The notes: generated by a model from the sequence alone, not told the origin. A stretch of 64,000 nucleotides of DNA from Inia geoffrensis (GCA_036417435.1 CM070903.1:54970001-55034000), one strand, 5' to 3'. Positions 34,005 through 46,854 are shown, numbered from the stretch's first letter. Program-made: numbers and translations.

Positions 34005-34560
34005 TCTTAATCTGGGTTATTCTTGAAAGTAGAGCCTGAGACAAAGGTAGATACATTCTATTTGGGAATGTGATCCCAGGGAACAGGAATGAGACAGAGG
34101 GGAGTGAACAGGCGGAAAAGGGAAAGTCCTCACAAAACAAGGTAGTGTTATTGAGTGGTCCACTAGTGTTTATGGCTACTTAGTGCAGAGCCTTCCCAGG
34201 ATTCTTAACAAACTTTGGCTCAGAACAGTCTGCCTGAGGGACGAAAAGAAGGAGGATTTATCTCTCAGCAGCTATCACCTGTGTGCTGAGGGCTGCTCCC
34301 ATGGGGCATTAACTCCCCCCTGAGGAGACCCTCACTGGTACTACAGCATCACATGTGCTGCAACAGAGAAGCTTTGGGACAGGAAGCTAGATTCTTGACG
34401 CAACCCTGAGATGAGGCACTGTCAGCACAGAGCAGGATGAAACCTGCCCAGAGCTGTTAACCAAAGCTGTGGTTGGAATCGGAGGTGGAAGAGATGGGAG
34501 ACAGTGCACAGGAGGCATCTCATAAGCCTAGAAAATGTGTTGTTAGCCTTGTCTAAATCC
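34005..34560 (-). mobile_element. LTR-like repeat
   Basis: Text such as GGGAATGTGATCCCAGGGAA, CAGGAATGAGACAGAGGGGA, CTCAGCAGCTATCACCTGTG and AACTCCCCCCTGAGGAGACC resembles an old mammalian LTR in reverse orientation. I do not assign a family, and the ends are uncertain. Confidence 0.35.
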
Positions 34561-35196
34561 ATATTCTCTCTTCTTTCTATCATCACAATTTCATTGTCCA
34601 GAACAAGGTTGGCAGAAGGGTTAAATAGGAAGGTTAAATGTATTTCCTAGAAGCTGTATGTTAACAGTTTTAACCTTGAGTGACACGTACAAGAAATAGA
34701 AAGTGACCCTAGAACTTGGAAAATTTTTAAATTATTCTACTTGAAACATTTTACCATTGGACGACAATATTAGATATCTTCTAAACTCATGTAATCTCAG
34801 AAGTAATCATGAATTGTTTGGAGAAATAAAATTAACCATTTATTATATTTCTATTAGCTTTATAAATCAGTGTCATTAATTTTTCCTAAGATATTGTTTT
34901 CTACTGTCACATAGGCTAGTGATACAGAGCTTACAACCAACAAAGGAAAAATTGGTAGAAACACAGGAAGGAAAAATGTTGGTATAATTTCCATAACCTA
35001 AAGGGTTGGCATTAATATTGGCTGGAATCGGGGAGGCAGGAGGGGAAACTGCGCATTTGGACTTGGGGTTCCTCTTTTGAAGTTCCATTTTACCAGAAAT
35101 ACTTTTCTCTCTGCCTACATCCATGTGATGTCATCATCATCCTCACTTGTTTGGTCTGGAACTGCCACCAGTGGGAATAAACTTTTGAGTTATTTA
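34561..35196. other. Intergenic DNA, nothing recognised
   Basis: AT-rich unique sequence. The 82-codon reverse ORF at 34876-35124 has no recognisable features. Confidence 0.4.
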
Positions 35197-35208
35197 ATAT
35201 GGATCGAG

Positions 35209-35491
35209 GACTTCCCTGGTGATGCAGTAGCTAAGAATCCACCTGCCAATGCAGGGGACACGGGTTCGAGCCCTGGTCCCGGAAGATCCCACATGCCGCA
35301 GAGCAACTAAGCCTGTGGGCCACAACTACTGAGCCTGCACTCTAGAGCCCATGGGCCACAACTACTGAAGCCCACACGCCTAGAGCCCGTGCTCCGCAAC
35401 AAGAGAAGCCACCGCAATGAGAAGCCCATGCACCGGAAAAAATACCCAACACAGCCAAAAATAAATAATAAATTTATTAAAAAGTATATAT
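35209..35491 (+). mobile_element. CHR SINE, long form with two body units
   Basis: Starts GACTTCCCTGGTGATGCAG, with B-box-like GGGTTCGAGCCC. Two CCACAACTACTGA units follow and then an AAATAAT tail. The 12-bp TSD ATATGGATCGAG is at 35197-35208 and 35492-35503. Confidence 0.95.
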
Positions 35492-35589
35492 ATATGGATC
35501 GAGCTCCTACTATTTGCTATGTATTGGCACACTGCATATGAGTAAGACATAATATAAAACATTACATCCAAACATTTCAGAATACATAC

Positions 35590-35950
35590 TCTTTTAAGGT
35601 ATACCCAGGACATTTACCAAAACTGACCATATGATTGATCACAAATGGTCAGAACAAATTTCAAAAGATTAAAATCCTGTAAGAGTATGAAATCAGAAAT
35701 CAATTATATAAAGATAAAAAATTTCCCAAATGGTCATAATGTAAGGAACATACCCCTAATGACCCCTGAGTCAACCTATAAATCACAGTGGAATTTAGAA
35801 AATATTTTTAAATGAATTCTAATGAAAATACAACATATCAAAACTTCGTGGCATGCTGTGAAAGCAAATGCTTATGGGAAATTTATACCTCCAAATACAT
35901 ATATTAGAAACTTTACAAAAAGGTTAGCTATCAGTGTTTCAAGAAGCTAG
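35590..35950 (+). mobile_element. Degenerate old L1 ORF2 (endonuclease-RT linker) fragment
   Basis: L1 phrases in order: CATTTACCAAAACTGACCAT, TCAGAACAAATTTCAAAAG, GAAATCAGAAATCAATTATA, CATATCAAAACTTCGTGGC, CTTATGGGAAATTTATACC and a final TTTCAAGAAGCTAGGAAA. Confidence 0.7.
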
Positions 35951-36484
35951 GAAAATAGTTGTGTGAAGCAGCTTTTCAGACATGGGACAACTGGCAGCAA
36001 AGGACTGATCACAGAGCAGGTGGAACAAGGTGACCCTACCATTGTCCTGCCTTTCTGGGTTTAAGCACTCTGGACCTCGTTGCAGGAGGAGGAGCTTGAA
36101 CAGAGCAGAGCAGTCCTGCTGACTTGAGGAGACAAGGGTTAGTATCGAGTGGGACAAGTGTCTTGAATTTCAGGGCAGAGTATCAGCAAGATAGAAGGTA
36201 TGCAGAGAAAAAAATTCCAGAAATTTGCATACGGATCCCTCTGTGCCCATTGCTGAACACTGAACAACTCGCAAAATAAGCACAAGAGTGGGAAACATTT
36301 AACTTCCATCCAGCCATAGTGGGGTGTCCTCACAGAGATCTCCACACCAGGAAGGTTACATCTTACATAAGTAGGGCTAAACTAGCGTGACAATAAAATC
36401 TAGACTTGCTCCAAAAACAAGCCTCAGTAACATGACGCTGATCCTCAAGTAACTACCTGCCAGAACCAAGTCCAAATTTGTTAG

Positions 36485-39400
36485 TTCAGGTCCTCCAAGA
36501 AGCACATGCAAATATGGAATTAGATTTACAAGAGATGTACTTGGGGAAATGCCTGTAAGGGTTGAAATAGAGAGGAAGCCAGAGGAGTAGAGTCTTCAGA
36601 CTGCCTAACATGTCTGACCCCTTTGAAAGAAAGAGAGAAGGAAGGAGGGTTGAGTAGCAAGGGTCCCAGACTGCAGCATAATTCCAGGAATGTTTAAGGT
36701 CAGAACTCCCAAAGGAGTTCCTACCTCACAGGAATAGGCGTGCGTTAGGATACCTGCTCAGTGGTTGTTCCAATGGAAACGACCCACGGGAAATGTAGCC
36801 TAAGCATGAAAATAATGGATCCAGAGAGCAGCTGTGGCCCTCAGGTATGCTACTGTCAGCAATAGATCTGGGTAATGTACTTCCATGGCTCTGTAGTCCA
36901 CGCCTTGTCCTGCCGAGCTCAGGGAGCGAGGCCTCCGTGGTCCCTGTGGGCCTATCTTCCTGGGGGAAACTCAGAAGAAGGAGGTAGTAACATTAGCGAG
37001 ATGAACTACATCCCCTCTCTCGGCACTTGATCTCAGGGCTACAAGTGGTCCTCATCCTCTCCTTCCTCCACTATCCATTTTGGGTTCCCATCACACTTAT
37101 CAATCGTCTCAGCAGTTCTTTGCCGTTTACCTGATGATGTGATGCAAATTTTCATCACATCTAAGGGTCTGAACTTTTAGTGACCATGTCCTTCTTAGGT
37201 TGGGTTTGCCACGTGTGTCTGTTCACAGTTACAGTAGGGCAAGGGAGGAACAGGAGGCACCAAGTGCCTCACCTGGAATCCACACACATGCCTCCCTGTG
37301 CCATTTTGTAAAAGCAGCCCGACCTGCTCATCATGTGAATATGGTGACTCCTCACCTGCATACCCCTGGGCACAAGGAGTACAAAGTGCCCTAAAGGCAA
37401 TTATTTCTTGTAGCTCAATGGGACCCTTACCATAGCCCCTGGCAAGAGTATCCCCACTTTGGGAAACAGGGCCTCAGCTTAGAGAGGGTAGAGTTGCAGG
37501 GCAGGAAGCATGCATGCTTCCAATAAGAAGTCATTGGGAGTGTTGTAAATGAGGCCACTCCTCTGCCATCGCATTTGACTCTCATAATCCTCCTACTGGG
37601 GACACAGCACCATAGAGGTCTCTGGTTTAATGAATGCACTGTATCCTGAAGGATAACATCCCAACCTTTCAGAATGCTGCCTTGAAGCTCATACTTTAGC
37701 TGTGCCTTTAGAAGATCGTTCCAGCATTCCACAAGGCTGGCTGCATGTATCAGGCTGTAGGTGGTGGAGTATGTGATAAGACCAGGGGATCCCATGGTCA
37801 TGGGCCTACTCTTGCATCTTCATCACCATCAAGTGGTCTGATACTATGTAAGTCCTTTATAGTGGTGCTGGCTGAGGCTCTGCGGGTAGGAAGGACAAAC
37901 CTATACCTGCACTAGGTTCTATCCCTGTGAGGACAAATTAATAGCTATTCCCAGATGGGAAAGGCCTGTTATAGTTAACTTGTCACCAGGTGACCAGTTA
38001 GTTTCCTTGAGGAACAGTGCCATGTTGAGGACTTATTGATGGTCTCTGTGGCTGACAGGCTGGACATTCAGAGGCCACAGTAGCTAGATCAGCCTTGGTA
38101 AGTGACAGTCCATGTGCTGAGCCCAAACATAACTTCCAGCTCTGCCACTGTAGCTACTCCGTTCACGTGCCTATCATGCCGGTTCGAGGTGTCTGATGAC
38201 AAGGCCCGACTGTCAAGACATTTTGTTTATTTGGTTGCTAAGTGCCCCCTTCATAATGGTTGCTTTCTGGTGGATGTTAATGTGTGAAACAAAAATCTTC
38301 ACACTCTGTGTCCACTCCCATAGGCCCATCCACATACCTCTACACCAGACTTCCTTGGCTCCCATTATCCAGTACTTTTTCCGTCCAAGTCCCTGAACAG
38401 ATGCCTCAGCCATTAGCCACTGGCCAGTAAAGTACACATTCTCACCTAGAACCAGTTCTCTACACAAAGTAGATGATCAGGTACACCACTCACAGCTCTG
38501 CTTATTAGAAAGAGCTGCCCTTTCACTGGCCTTCAAGTACACTCCTGGTCATAGCTATAATGTAGCCAACTCTTTCTGATCCTCTTTCCTGATTGGGATT
38601 GAAAAGTATACATTCACCAGATCAATGGACACATACTAGGTACCTGAGCTCTTCTTAATCTCTGTCACCAATGATAACCACATCTGCCCAGCAGCTGCAA
38701 TCAGGGCTAATACAAGGTTATACCTGCAGTAGTCTACAGCCATTCTCTCCAGTTTCTTCAAAGCCCAAACTGGCAAAGTAAATGGAGAAATGATGGGGAC
38801 CACCAATAATCTCCACCTCCCCCCATCCCCACCCTGGCCAAATGTTTTTGATTTCCTATTTTGGCTGGGATGAGGAGGAATTTCAGAGGTTTCCAAAAGG
38901 CTTTATGTGTATGTTGCAATCGTTTCTAAGAAGACATTAAGGCACTGTGGGCATGACCACTTGTGGGTCCACAGACTCAGTGTGTCCTTTGTGAACCAGA
39001 TTTTAGCCAGTACGACAGCCAGGACCAAGTAGTCCCCAGGAGCCCACACTTTAACAGGGGGCCGTGATGCTGCTTTGGATTTCCAGGTATCCATGTCACC
39101 CTAGTAACTGGTCACATGTCTGTTTAGGGAAGAACTTGGTGATTCATCACAGTATATTCATGCCACTGTATAGCAGGGTTCTTCCTTCTAGGGACCCAGC
39201 CCCCTCTTCCATCTGTGGGTTCCGAATCTGAAAATTGCCTCAGATCTGGGGAGTGAACAAGGGAGCATGAAGTTTCACTGGGAACAATGTCCTCGGCCTC
39301 TTCCTTTTTCATTTTTGCCTTACCGGTTACAGATATTAAGCAGCATTCTTGTCACTTGCCCTTTTACTTTGGCTGTAGGGGTGTTATGTTCAATAATTCA

Positions 39401-40145
39401 TCTCCCAAACACCCTGAGGGTCAAGCCCCCTTGACTGTCCCTCCCACTTCACCAGTTGTTACAGTAAGTATGGCAGCCTGGCTTTCGGTAGTTAAGCCCC
39501 AGTCCTCTATTACTCCAGCGCCCCTCACCCCCAATGACATTAACAAGCCCATCTTTGTTACCAGCTCACCTACAATCAGCCCTGTTCTAAAGAGGGGCGC
39601 CACCACTGAACCCATGATGCTTGTACCCTTTTACAAGCACATCCCTGGCAACCTTTTGAATCATGTGTCTTCTGGGCTCTGCTTTGGAACAAAATCATGT
39701 GCTGGGTTTTCTAGGTTCCTAATATATCCAGTCCAGTATAACCACTTCCCTCAGCCTTTTCATTGAATGTCCTACCATTATCCAGGACAAATTGGGCATT
39801 TCCATTTCACTGTGTTGGCCATAACTATATCAGGCTCCTAAGGGTGAGCCTATCAGTGAATTTGTCCCATCTCCTGGGGTTCTTGCTAGGATGATAAATC
39901 CTGTGTCCCAATAAAGTGTCCCTTAATAAACACGTTCTCATTTTTCTAGTCTTGTATCCTGGCCCCTGGATAAAGCACCCTCAAAAATCCAAACCTGGTA
40001 CATACTACTTCTTGTAGCACCTTCAGTGTATAATCTTTTTCTTCCCTTATCAGGCCCAGCACTTCTCAAATGAGGTTATGCTGGATTTAATTCTAGTCAT
40101 CTGCCCAGCAGACCGGAACGAAGATGGAGGCATCTCATAAGGGGT
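36485..40145 (-). mobile_element. Decayed endogenous retrovirus, internal region on the minus strand
   Basis: Fragments of retroviral pol can be read on the minus strand in the correct order. An RT N-terminal part lies at 38636-38896 (short motif VDY in AVDYCRYN). An RNase H-type part is at 38213-38467 (WGMW-like MWMGLWEW and VSHINIHQ). The late integrase core is at 37427-37801 (ECWNDLLKAQL, then LNQRP). Each sits in a separate short frame, so the element is broken by stops and shifts. Only about 170 bp separates the RT start from the RNase H part, so most of the RT palm is deleted. The flanking LTRs are not clear. It could be class I (gamma-like) or ERVL-like. No coding ability is left. Confidence 0.7.
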
Positions 40146-40239
40146 CACCTACCTACTGTCTTGTCAAGAAGGGGGCTTTGTGATATCTTCCACCACAGGA
40201 AAAGTCCATAGCTTTCCATAAAATACTATGTAGTCCCAT

Positions 40240-40330
40240 ATGACTTCACTGGTACATTCTTCCAAACATTTAAGGAAAAAAACCAAGCATAACTTTGATA
40301 CCAAAACCTGACATGGAATTACAAAAAGGG
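40240..40330 (+). mobile_element. Short L1 ORF2 fragment
   Basis: CCAAACATTTAAGGAAAAAA and TTGATACCAAAACCTGACAT follow L1 ORF2 text. It may be the upstream part of the L1 at 40920, separated by about 590 bp of unrecognised DNA. Confidence 0.5.
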
Positions 40331-40919
40331 AAAATCATAGATGGAGCCGACATAAAAGACAGGATTGTCAAATCAGACTCAAAGACACAGGAATAAAAGA
40401 TTTTATCCATGATATAGTTTTGCTAATAATCTCAAGAATACAAGCAATCAAGAGGCACAGGCAAAGCAGAGAGAAGTCGTGAATAATGTCTATGTATTCC
40501 TATTTCCTTCCTTCTGGCATTGGATGAGCTATTTGGCAAAGCTGGAAAGATACATTCTCTAAATGAGGTCACTTCACACAACATGGAGGATTTTAGGTGA
40601 TGACACTTCTTCATTTTATATCCAGGTAATTGTATAACTTACATGATACTTTCCTGAGAGCCATGCCCCATAAATGCAGAGATTTTGATTTTGTTTACCA
40701 TAATCAATTCTAAGTCAGGGAAATCCTGCTAAAAATGTTTCAAAGATAAGGATTCATGTCCTACTAATTAATATTACTTTCTTTACATGAAGTCTGTTAT
40801 CATTATGTTTACAAGATAATTAACCTGGCTTCTTTTTTCTTCGTTCTTTCTTGGAAACATCTTTCTTTCCTGGAAACATTTCCGGGAAATATTCTTTGGA
40901 ATCTAGCTACTTAATTCTT

Positions 40920-41985
40920 TCCTGCTCAGAAGCTAATAAACCTCACAAATGTAGGTGCTAGAACACTAAATGAAATATTATCAGACAATCTGCAATATGT
41001 AAAGAGGTTAGTTAGTATATCAGGATGTTGGCTTAACATGTGAACATTAATAACAGAAAAAATGAGAAAAAAGTATGATAATAGATGCAGAATAAGCAAT
41101 TGACAAATCAACACTCATTAACATTATAAATTATCAGCAAACTAGAAATGAAGGGAACTTTCCTAACCCGATAAGAGTACCTGCTAAAAACCTACAGCTA
41201 ACATAATACATAATGGTAAAACATGGAATCTTTCCCCTTGTGGTTGAGATTAAGGCAAGGATGTTCACTCTCATCACCTCTATTCAACATTGCACTTGAT
41301 GTCCTAGCCAGGACAGTGAAGAAGACAAAACAACAGGAATATATACATTGGAGAGGAAGAAATAAAATTGTTACCCCATGATCTACCATATGTAGAAAAT
41401 CTGAAATAATCTACAAACAAACTATTAGAATGACTGTGAGGTCAACATTGTGATACAGGGTAACTCTATCAAAATCAATTATACTACATATTATTGTACT
41501 GGATCAATTGGACAAATTAAAATATTTTAAATTTACAACAGTATCAAAAACATCAAATACTTAGAAGTAAACTAATTGTAATACAATTTTTCTACACTAA
41601 AAACTATAAAATATTGCTAAGTGAAATTAAAGAATATTTAAATAAATAGAGATATGAACAATGTTAATGGAAGGAAGACTCAAAATTTTAAAGATCAATA
41701 TTTTTAATTTTTTCCAAATTTATTTATAGAGTCAGTGCAATACCAATAAAAATTCTAGCAGGGTTTTTTTTTTTTTTGAGGAAATTAATAAACTGAATCT
41801 AAAATGTATACAGAAATAGAAAGGACTTAGAATAGCCAAGACAGTCTTGAAGAATAAGTTGGAAGGCTTACACTGCCAGATATCAAAACCCACCAGAAAG
41901 CTACAGAAATAAAGACAGGTAATATTTACACAATGATAAATTAATAGACTAATAGAATAGAATAGTGAAGTAAAACTATGGTTAT
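40920..41985 (+). mobile_element. Degenerate old L1 ORF2 reverse-transcriptase region
   Basis: Recognisable L1 order: GAACACTAAATGAAATATTA, ACAAATCAACACTCATTAAC, AAGGCAAGGATGTTCACTCT, CACCTCTATTCAACATTGC, CTTGATGTCCTAGCCAGGAC and CAGTGCAATACCAATAAAAA. A T run at 41765 interrupts it. There is no open frame. Confidence 0.75.
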
Positions 41986-42493
41986 TTTTTTTCTAGAAGC
42001 AAACGCTTTGTTCCTACCCCAGCACCCATTCCCCTACCCCAAGCTCATTCCCCCACTCAAATTATACTTGTAGGCATCACGCCTTGGGGAAGAGAGGCCA
42101 TAGATGATTCATCAAAATAAAAGTTAGTTATTGGCTTTGGGATTCCAAGGACCAAAATCATGGCCTAAAATGTAGGCTTGGAGGGATACTTGTCTAGCCA
42201 ATCTCTTCCATGCCTACCTCCTCCAAACTCATTCAAGGAAGAAAAAAAAAAATCTCAACACTAAGTTAGAAGAAGGTAAATCACAGTTGAAGAGAAAGCA
42301 AGAGAGTTAACTGCTGCTGAGGGTTCTGAAGAGCGTTTCATTATTCTAAATTAGAGCATGAAAGAACCCCCCAGAAAAAAATGTATGTGAAGTAAAAATG
42401 GAGAGACCAGTGCCCTATTTCTTGTCTGGTTATCCTGAGAAAGTCCCATAGTGTTGTTTTGACACTGTGGCATTAAACTTGGAGTAGAAATAG
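41986..42493. other. Intergenic DNA, nothing recognised
   Basis: C-rich short repeats (CCCCTACCCCAAGC) lie near 42015-42060. The rest is unrecognised. Confidence 0.4.
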
Positions 42494-42497
42494 CTAC

Positions 42498-42802
42498 ATT
42501 GAAAATCAAAACTACCTCACACTGTTCAGAATAGCCATCATTAAAAAGTCCACAAACAATAAATGCTGGAGAGGGTGTGGAGAAAAAGGAGCCCTCCTAC
42601 ACTGTTGGTGGGAATGTAAATTGGTGCACCCACTATGGAAAACAGTATGGAGGTTCCTCAAAAAACTAAAAATAGAGTTGCTATATGATCCAGCAATCCT
42701 ACTACTGGGCATATATCCAGAGAAAACTCTAATTTGAAAAGATACATGTACCCCAACGTTCATAGCAAACTAAATGTCCATTGACAGATGAATAAAGAAG
42801 AT

Positions 42803-42857
<55 letters not shown>

Positions 42858-43312
42858 AATGGAATACTACTTAGCCATAAAAAAGAATGAAATAATGCCA
42901 TTTGCAGCAACATGGATGGACCTAGAGCTTATCATACTAAGTGAAGTAAGACAGAGAAAGACAATTACATAATACCACTTATATGTGGGATCTAAAATAT
43001 GATGTTATTTACAAAACATCTAAAATATGATACAAATGAACTTATTTACAAAATGTAAACAGACATAGAAAACATACTTATGGTTACCAAAGGGGAAAGG
43101 GGTGGGGAGGGATAAATTAGGAGTTTGGACTTAGCAGATACAAACTACTATATATGAAATAGCTAAACAACAAGGTCCTACCGTATAGCATAGGGAACTA
43201 TATTCAATATCTTGTAATAACCTATAAAGAATATATATATAACTGAATCACTTTGCTGTACACCAGAAACTAACACAACATTGTAAATCAACTATACTTC
43301 AATAAAAAATAT
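42498..43312 (+). mobile_element. 5'-truncated L1 3' end with a TA microsatellite
   Basis: L1 ORF2 C-terminal and 3'UTR text: GAATAGCCATCATTAAAAAG, AATGCTGGAGAGGGTGTGGA, ACTACTGGGCATATATCCAG, GCAACATGGATGGACCTAGA, and CTATACTTCAATAAAAAATA at the end. A (TA)25 tract at 42806-42855 has expanded inside it. The reverse ORF at 42512-42763 is an antisense shadow. Confidence 0.85.
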
Positions 43313-44060
43313 ATATATCGGCATTGAGTAACTAGGCAGATGGATCCTACACTATGTCACAGACATTATGGGACCACAGAATCACAGAATGGAGCTAATG
43401 CTTTTCTTGGTGTGATTGAAAACATGACCTCAAGAGCTCACAGACTGGAGGGACCTCTTGGCCAGAGATGGAGTGTGAACTCTTTGAAGCAGTACTGGAT
43501 GAAAATACAGACATCCCATCAGATGTCAGCATGGAAGGTGATGTCAGTGAAGACCAGAAAGGATAGTGTTCATCTCAGCTGATGCCAGCTGTGGACAGGT
43601 GCCAATAAAGAATCAGATGTACCCCCAAGACCAAGACATGACTGAAGTCCCCTGGAGCTTAGCTGCAACCCCGGGTGGAAGAAGAGATGTTGTATTAACT
43701 TACCTTAAGATATGATGTCTGTATACATGGAAAATGACTAAAGTTAAGGCTCTGGGGTGTGTGACTGTATGTTTGCCACTAGGCAGAAGGACAGCTTAAA
43801 AAATAAATTAAGGTCAATTATGGAAAAGCAAAGTCCTTTTTCCACACACCTGAATGTGTGTCTTGCAAGCCCATAATTACTATGGCAACACCAAAGTTTT
43901 CAATCAGGACTTATAGGCAGCAGAGCCTGGAGAAAATCATCTGTACTCAGTTCTTTTAACATAGCCTACAAGGCACTGTAAGATTAGTGAGACATTTATC
44001 ATATTATGTTCTGTGACACATTAGTTCCACAGGATATGAATTGATGTTAGAAGAAAAACA
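43313..44060. other. Intergenic DNA, nothing recognised
   Basis: The 80-codon ORF at 43340-43582 lies in unique-looking sequence and resembles no protein I know. AATAAAG occurs at 43605. It could be an unrecognised repeat or retrocopy. Confidence 0.35.
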
Positions 44061-44625
44061 AAGTTGGAAGGTTTCTTCAGTGTCAGCTTCTCAAAGCCAT
44101 TCATATGTGGAAGTTTAGTACACCTCTTCAAAAGATATTATTCGATCTGGGTCCTGTGGCAGCATTATGATCAATTTACTGCCCAGATCCCCCTTCAAGA
44201 AAGGACTTGCTCCTCATTTGCTGGGAGTACTGTTAGTAGGCAGCCAGCAGCCGTCAGCCCTCTTTGGGAATTGCCTCAGCTGCAAGGAACCACTCAACCA
44301 AGGTCGCACCCCTTCATGGGGTTGCCCATATCCAATGACTCACCAGTGCAAGATTACAAAGTTGATCTCTTGCCCATCTCAGGGAAACTCTGAAGGTCAT
44401 TCCGACTCCAGAGCTCTCCATGATGCCGGCCAAGGCTGTTGTTGGACCTGCGTTACATCTCAGCTTTTCCTTCTACCCGTTCCTGTTTCTTCCCCTCTTT
44501 CTACAAGTATTGGTCCCAAGCACTCTTCTAAATAAACATCTTGCAGGTTAAGCTACATCTCAGAGTCTGCATCCTGGAGAATCCAGTCTGAGATGCCCCA
44601 CTTCCCAATTCTGTTTGCCCACCAA
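44061..44625 (+). repeat. Unassigned repeat ending in AATAAA and a CTCAGAGTCTG block
   Basis: The end (CTTCTAAATAAACATCTTGC, then ACATCTCAGAGTCTGCATCC, GGAGAATCCAGTCTGAGATG) has the layout of an old mammalian LTR or LINE 3' end. The tail at 61660-61735 has the same order. The 109- and 122-codon ORFs overlap in two frames and are not convincing genes. Confidence 0.4.
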
Positions 44626-46250
44626 AACCTTTCTTCACAGAGTACCTAACAAGCACAGGGTTAGGAAACACATCTTGGATGCTGCTAAGTACAAGTGTGA
44701 GAACTGGGTAAGTGTCTGTGTGGGAAGTGAGGGAAGGGTGCCTGAGCCTAAACACCAGCCCATGAGTCCTTTTCAATTTGAAACCAGACCAATTCTGAGA
44801 TATACCTAATTCTTAAAGTACTACAGAATCCATTAGCTATTGAGGCAGAGGGAGAAACTCTAAATATTATATGACCTACGCAAATAAATTTTTATTTTCC
44901 TGTAAAAAATGCTAAAAGTGATCAGTGGGTTCGGATAAAATGCATTTATTTTTTTCTGACAAACACAAATATTTTGCCTTCACAGCTGCCTTGGGATACT
45001 TAGTGGGAGAAGGAAAAAGAAAAGTATAATGAAAGCCTTTGAAAATCATTTTCCATGAAAACTAGGCAGTAGGATTTCCTCAGAACTGAAAAAAATCTTC
45101 AGAACTGGAAAGTCTAACCAAAAAAAGCCCAATGAATTATAATATACTTACTAAAATATTTGTGTTTGGCAAGCCACTGACTAATATCATCCCAAGATGT
45201 AACTGTATTACCAAAAAAAAAAAAAAGCCATAATGAATATATCTTACAAATCTTTGAAATAATCATTTTTGTATTTTAATACCACTTTGAAACAAGGAGC
45301 TGGCTTGAAAGACTAACGCCTAAATGACCAGAGACGGCGAGCTATCAGGCTGTATAATCAGCACAGAGCAATTCCCAAAGAAGATGAGATGCGCGCAGCT
45401 TCTACAAACGTGGCCCGGGGAGGAGTTTGCCTCAGCTCACTTGAATAAGCTACTGTCTATAGCTCACAAGGGTCCCGTTCTTCATGAGGTGGTGCGTAGC
45501 CGCAGCACACTGTGAATCCAAATAGCAGATGGCAACACTGTTGAGTAGGCTGGCAGTCTGATGTCTAGCCACCAACTGGCAGCAATCATTATTAAACTGA
45601 TTCATGTGCCCAGGGAAAATCTTTACAAGAGTCTTAGTAAATGTGGGCAGTGAGAAGCAAATGATCTGCTATTCCTATTTTCTATGGATACTTATAATTT
45701 AAAAAATATTATTCCCCAAGGCAATCTACACAAAGAATTGTCATGATGTGTGAACTGGAGGCCCTATTCCTTTTCTATATACTCATGTACCTTTAAACAT
45801 GATGGCTATGATTTCTCTATTTAGTGAATCACTTTAACGCAAAGGAAATAGCTTCATAGCATTCGCCTTATGGACTTATGGCAAATATTCAACGATTTTC
45901 AAGCACTTATAGATTCTCCAAATAAATCTTCCATGTAAATGGTACTGCAAATATAATAACAGCATATTCTATCTCACATAATGAAGCAGTGGCCTAAATT
46001 GCTCATGATCCATCTACCTGTAGCAGGTAACTCATCCCTGGGTGGAGAGCTTGTTATGTACACTTTAATGAGGGTAGGGACTGTGTGTGTCTGGTTTACA
46101 ACACAGTGTCTAGTACACAGTGGACGCTCAAATATTTGTTAAGGGAACGTACGAACGCCGGAACAACATACCCAGTTTGAATAGATGAGTGTTAAGTGTA
46201 ATGATGATGACCTGGAATTAAATGGTTCCTAATGTTATTTTATTCAGTTG
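44626..46250. other. Intergenic DNA with a small CpG-containing unique patch
   Basis: Positions 45320-45520 are richer in CpG than their surroundings (GACGGCGAGC, ATGCGCGCAGC, GTGGCCCGGGGAG, GTGCGTAGCCGCAGC). A 63-codon ORF falls there by chance or not; I cannot tell. Otherwise nothing is recognised. Confidence 0.35.
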
Positions 46251-46254
46251 GGTA

Positions 46255-46420
46255 TAACTATCATAATCCTTATCTTTTATCTTTTTAGAATATGAAATTG
46301 AGGTTTAGGTAGGCCAAGTAACTTGACCAATAACATGCAGCTTCTAAGTGTCATAATTGAGACTTGTACTCCTGCTGTCTTAATCCAAAGGCTATGCTCT
46401 TAACTCAGTGTTCCATGTAC
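46255..46420 (-). repeat. MIR SINE, reverse orientation
   Basis: TATGAAATTGAGGTTTAGGT, AAGTAACTTGACCAATAAC, ATGCAGCTTCTAAGTGTC and GCTATGCTCTTAACTCAGTG follow the reverse MIR consensus. Confidence 0.75.
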
Positions 46421-46574
46421 TGATAAGTTCAAGAGAAAACAAGGAAGAGGAACCCTAGTTCAGCTTGCTTATCTCCTGGTCCTCTGTTACAACAATATAG
46501 TCTTGAAGTTGATGGCTTTGATGACAGCAGGACTACAAATGCTATTTTTTCTCACATTCAAAAGAAAAAGGACC

Positions 46575-46690
46575 TGTCCCCTTAGCTGTAAAATGGAGAT
46601 GAAAATACTATCAATCTACCTTCCATAGACTGTTATTTTTAGGCTAAAATAAGATAATGGATATGCAAAATATAAATCACCATACAAAAA
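46575..46690 (+). repeat. MIR SINE fragment
   Basis: CCCCTTAGCTGTAAAATGG, AGATGAAAATACTATC and AAAATAAGATAATGG fit the second half of MIR. Confidence 0.5.
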
Positions 46691-46854
46691 ACATGGATGA
46701 TTTCCATTCATTAATTATTACTACTGGGAGATACTAAAAGAAGTGCTGAAGTGGGGAGGCAGAAAATCTTACTAACAGGGATAGACTAGAGGAGCAGGAG
46801 GAAGACAATCAAGAAGGAGCTATATTTAGACAATAATATTGCATTAACTCTGTA

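Noticed and set aside
39287..39766. A 159-codon forward ORF
   Set aside because: It runs antisense to a decayed retroviral element and has no recognisable domain.
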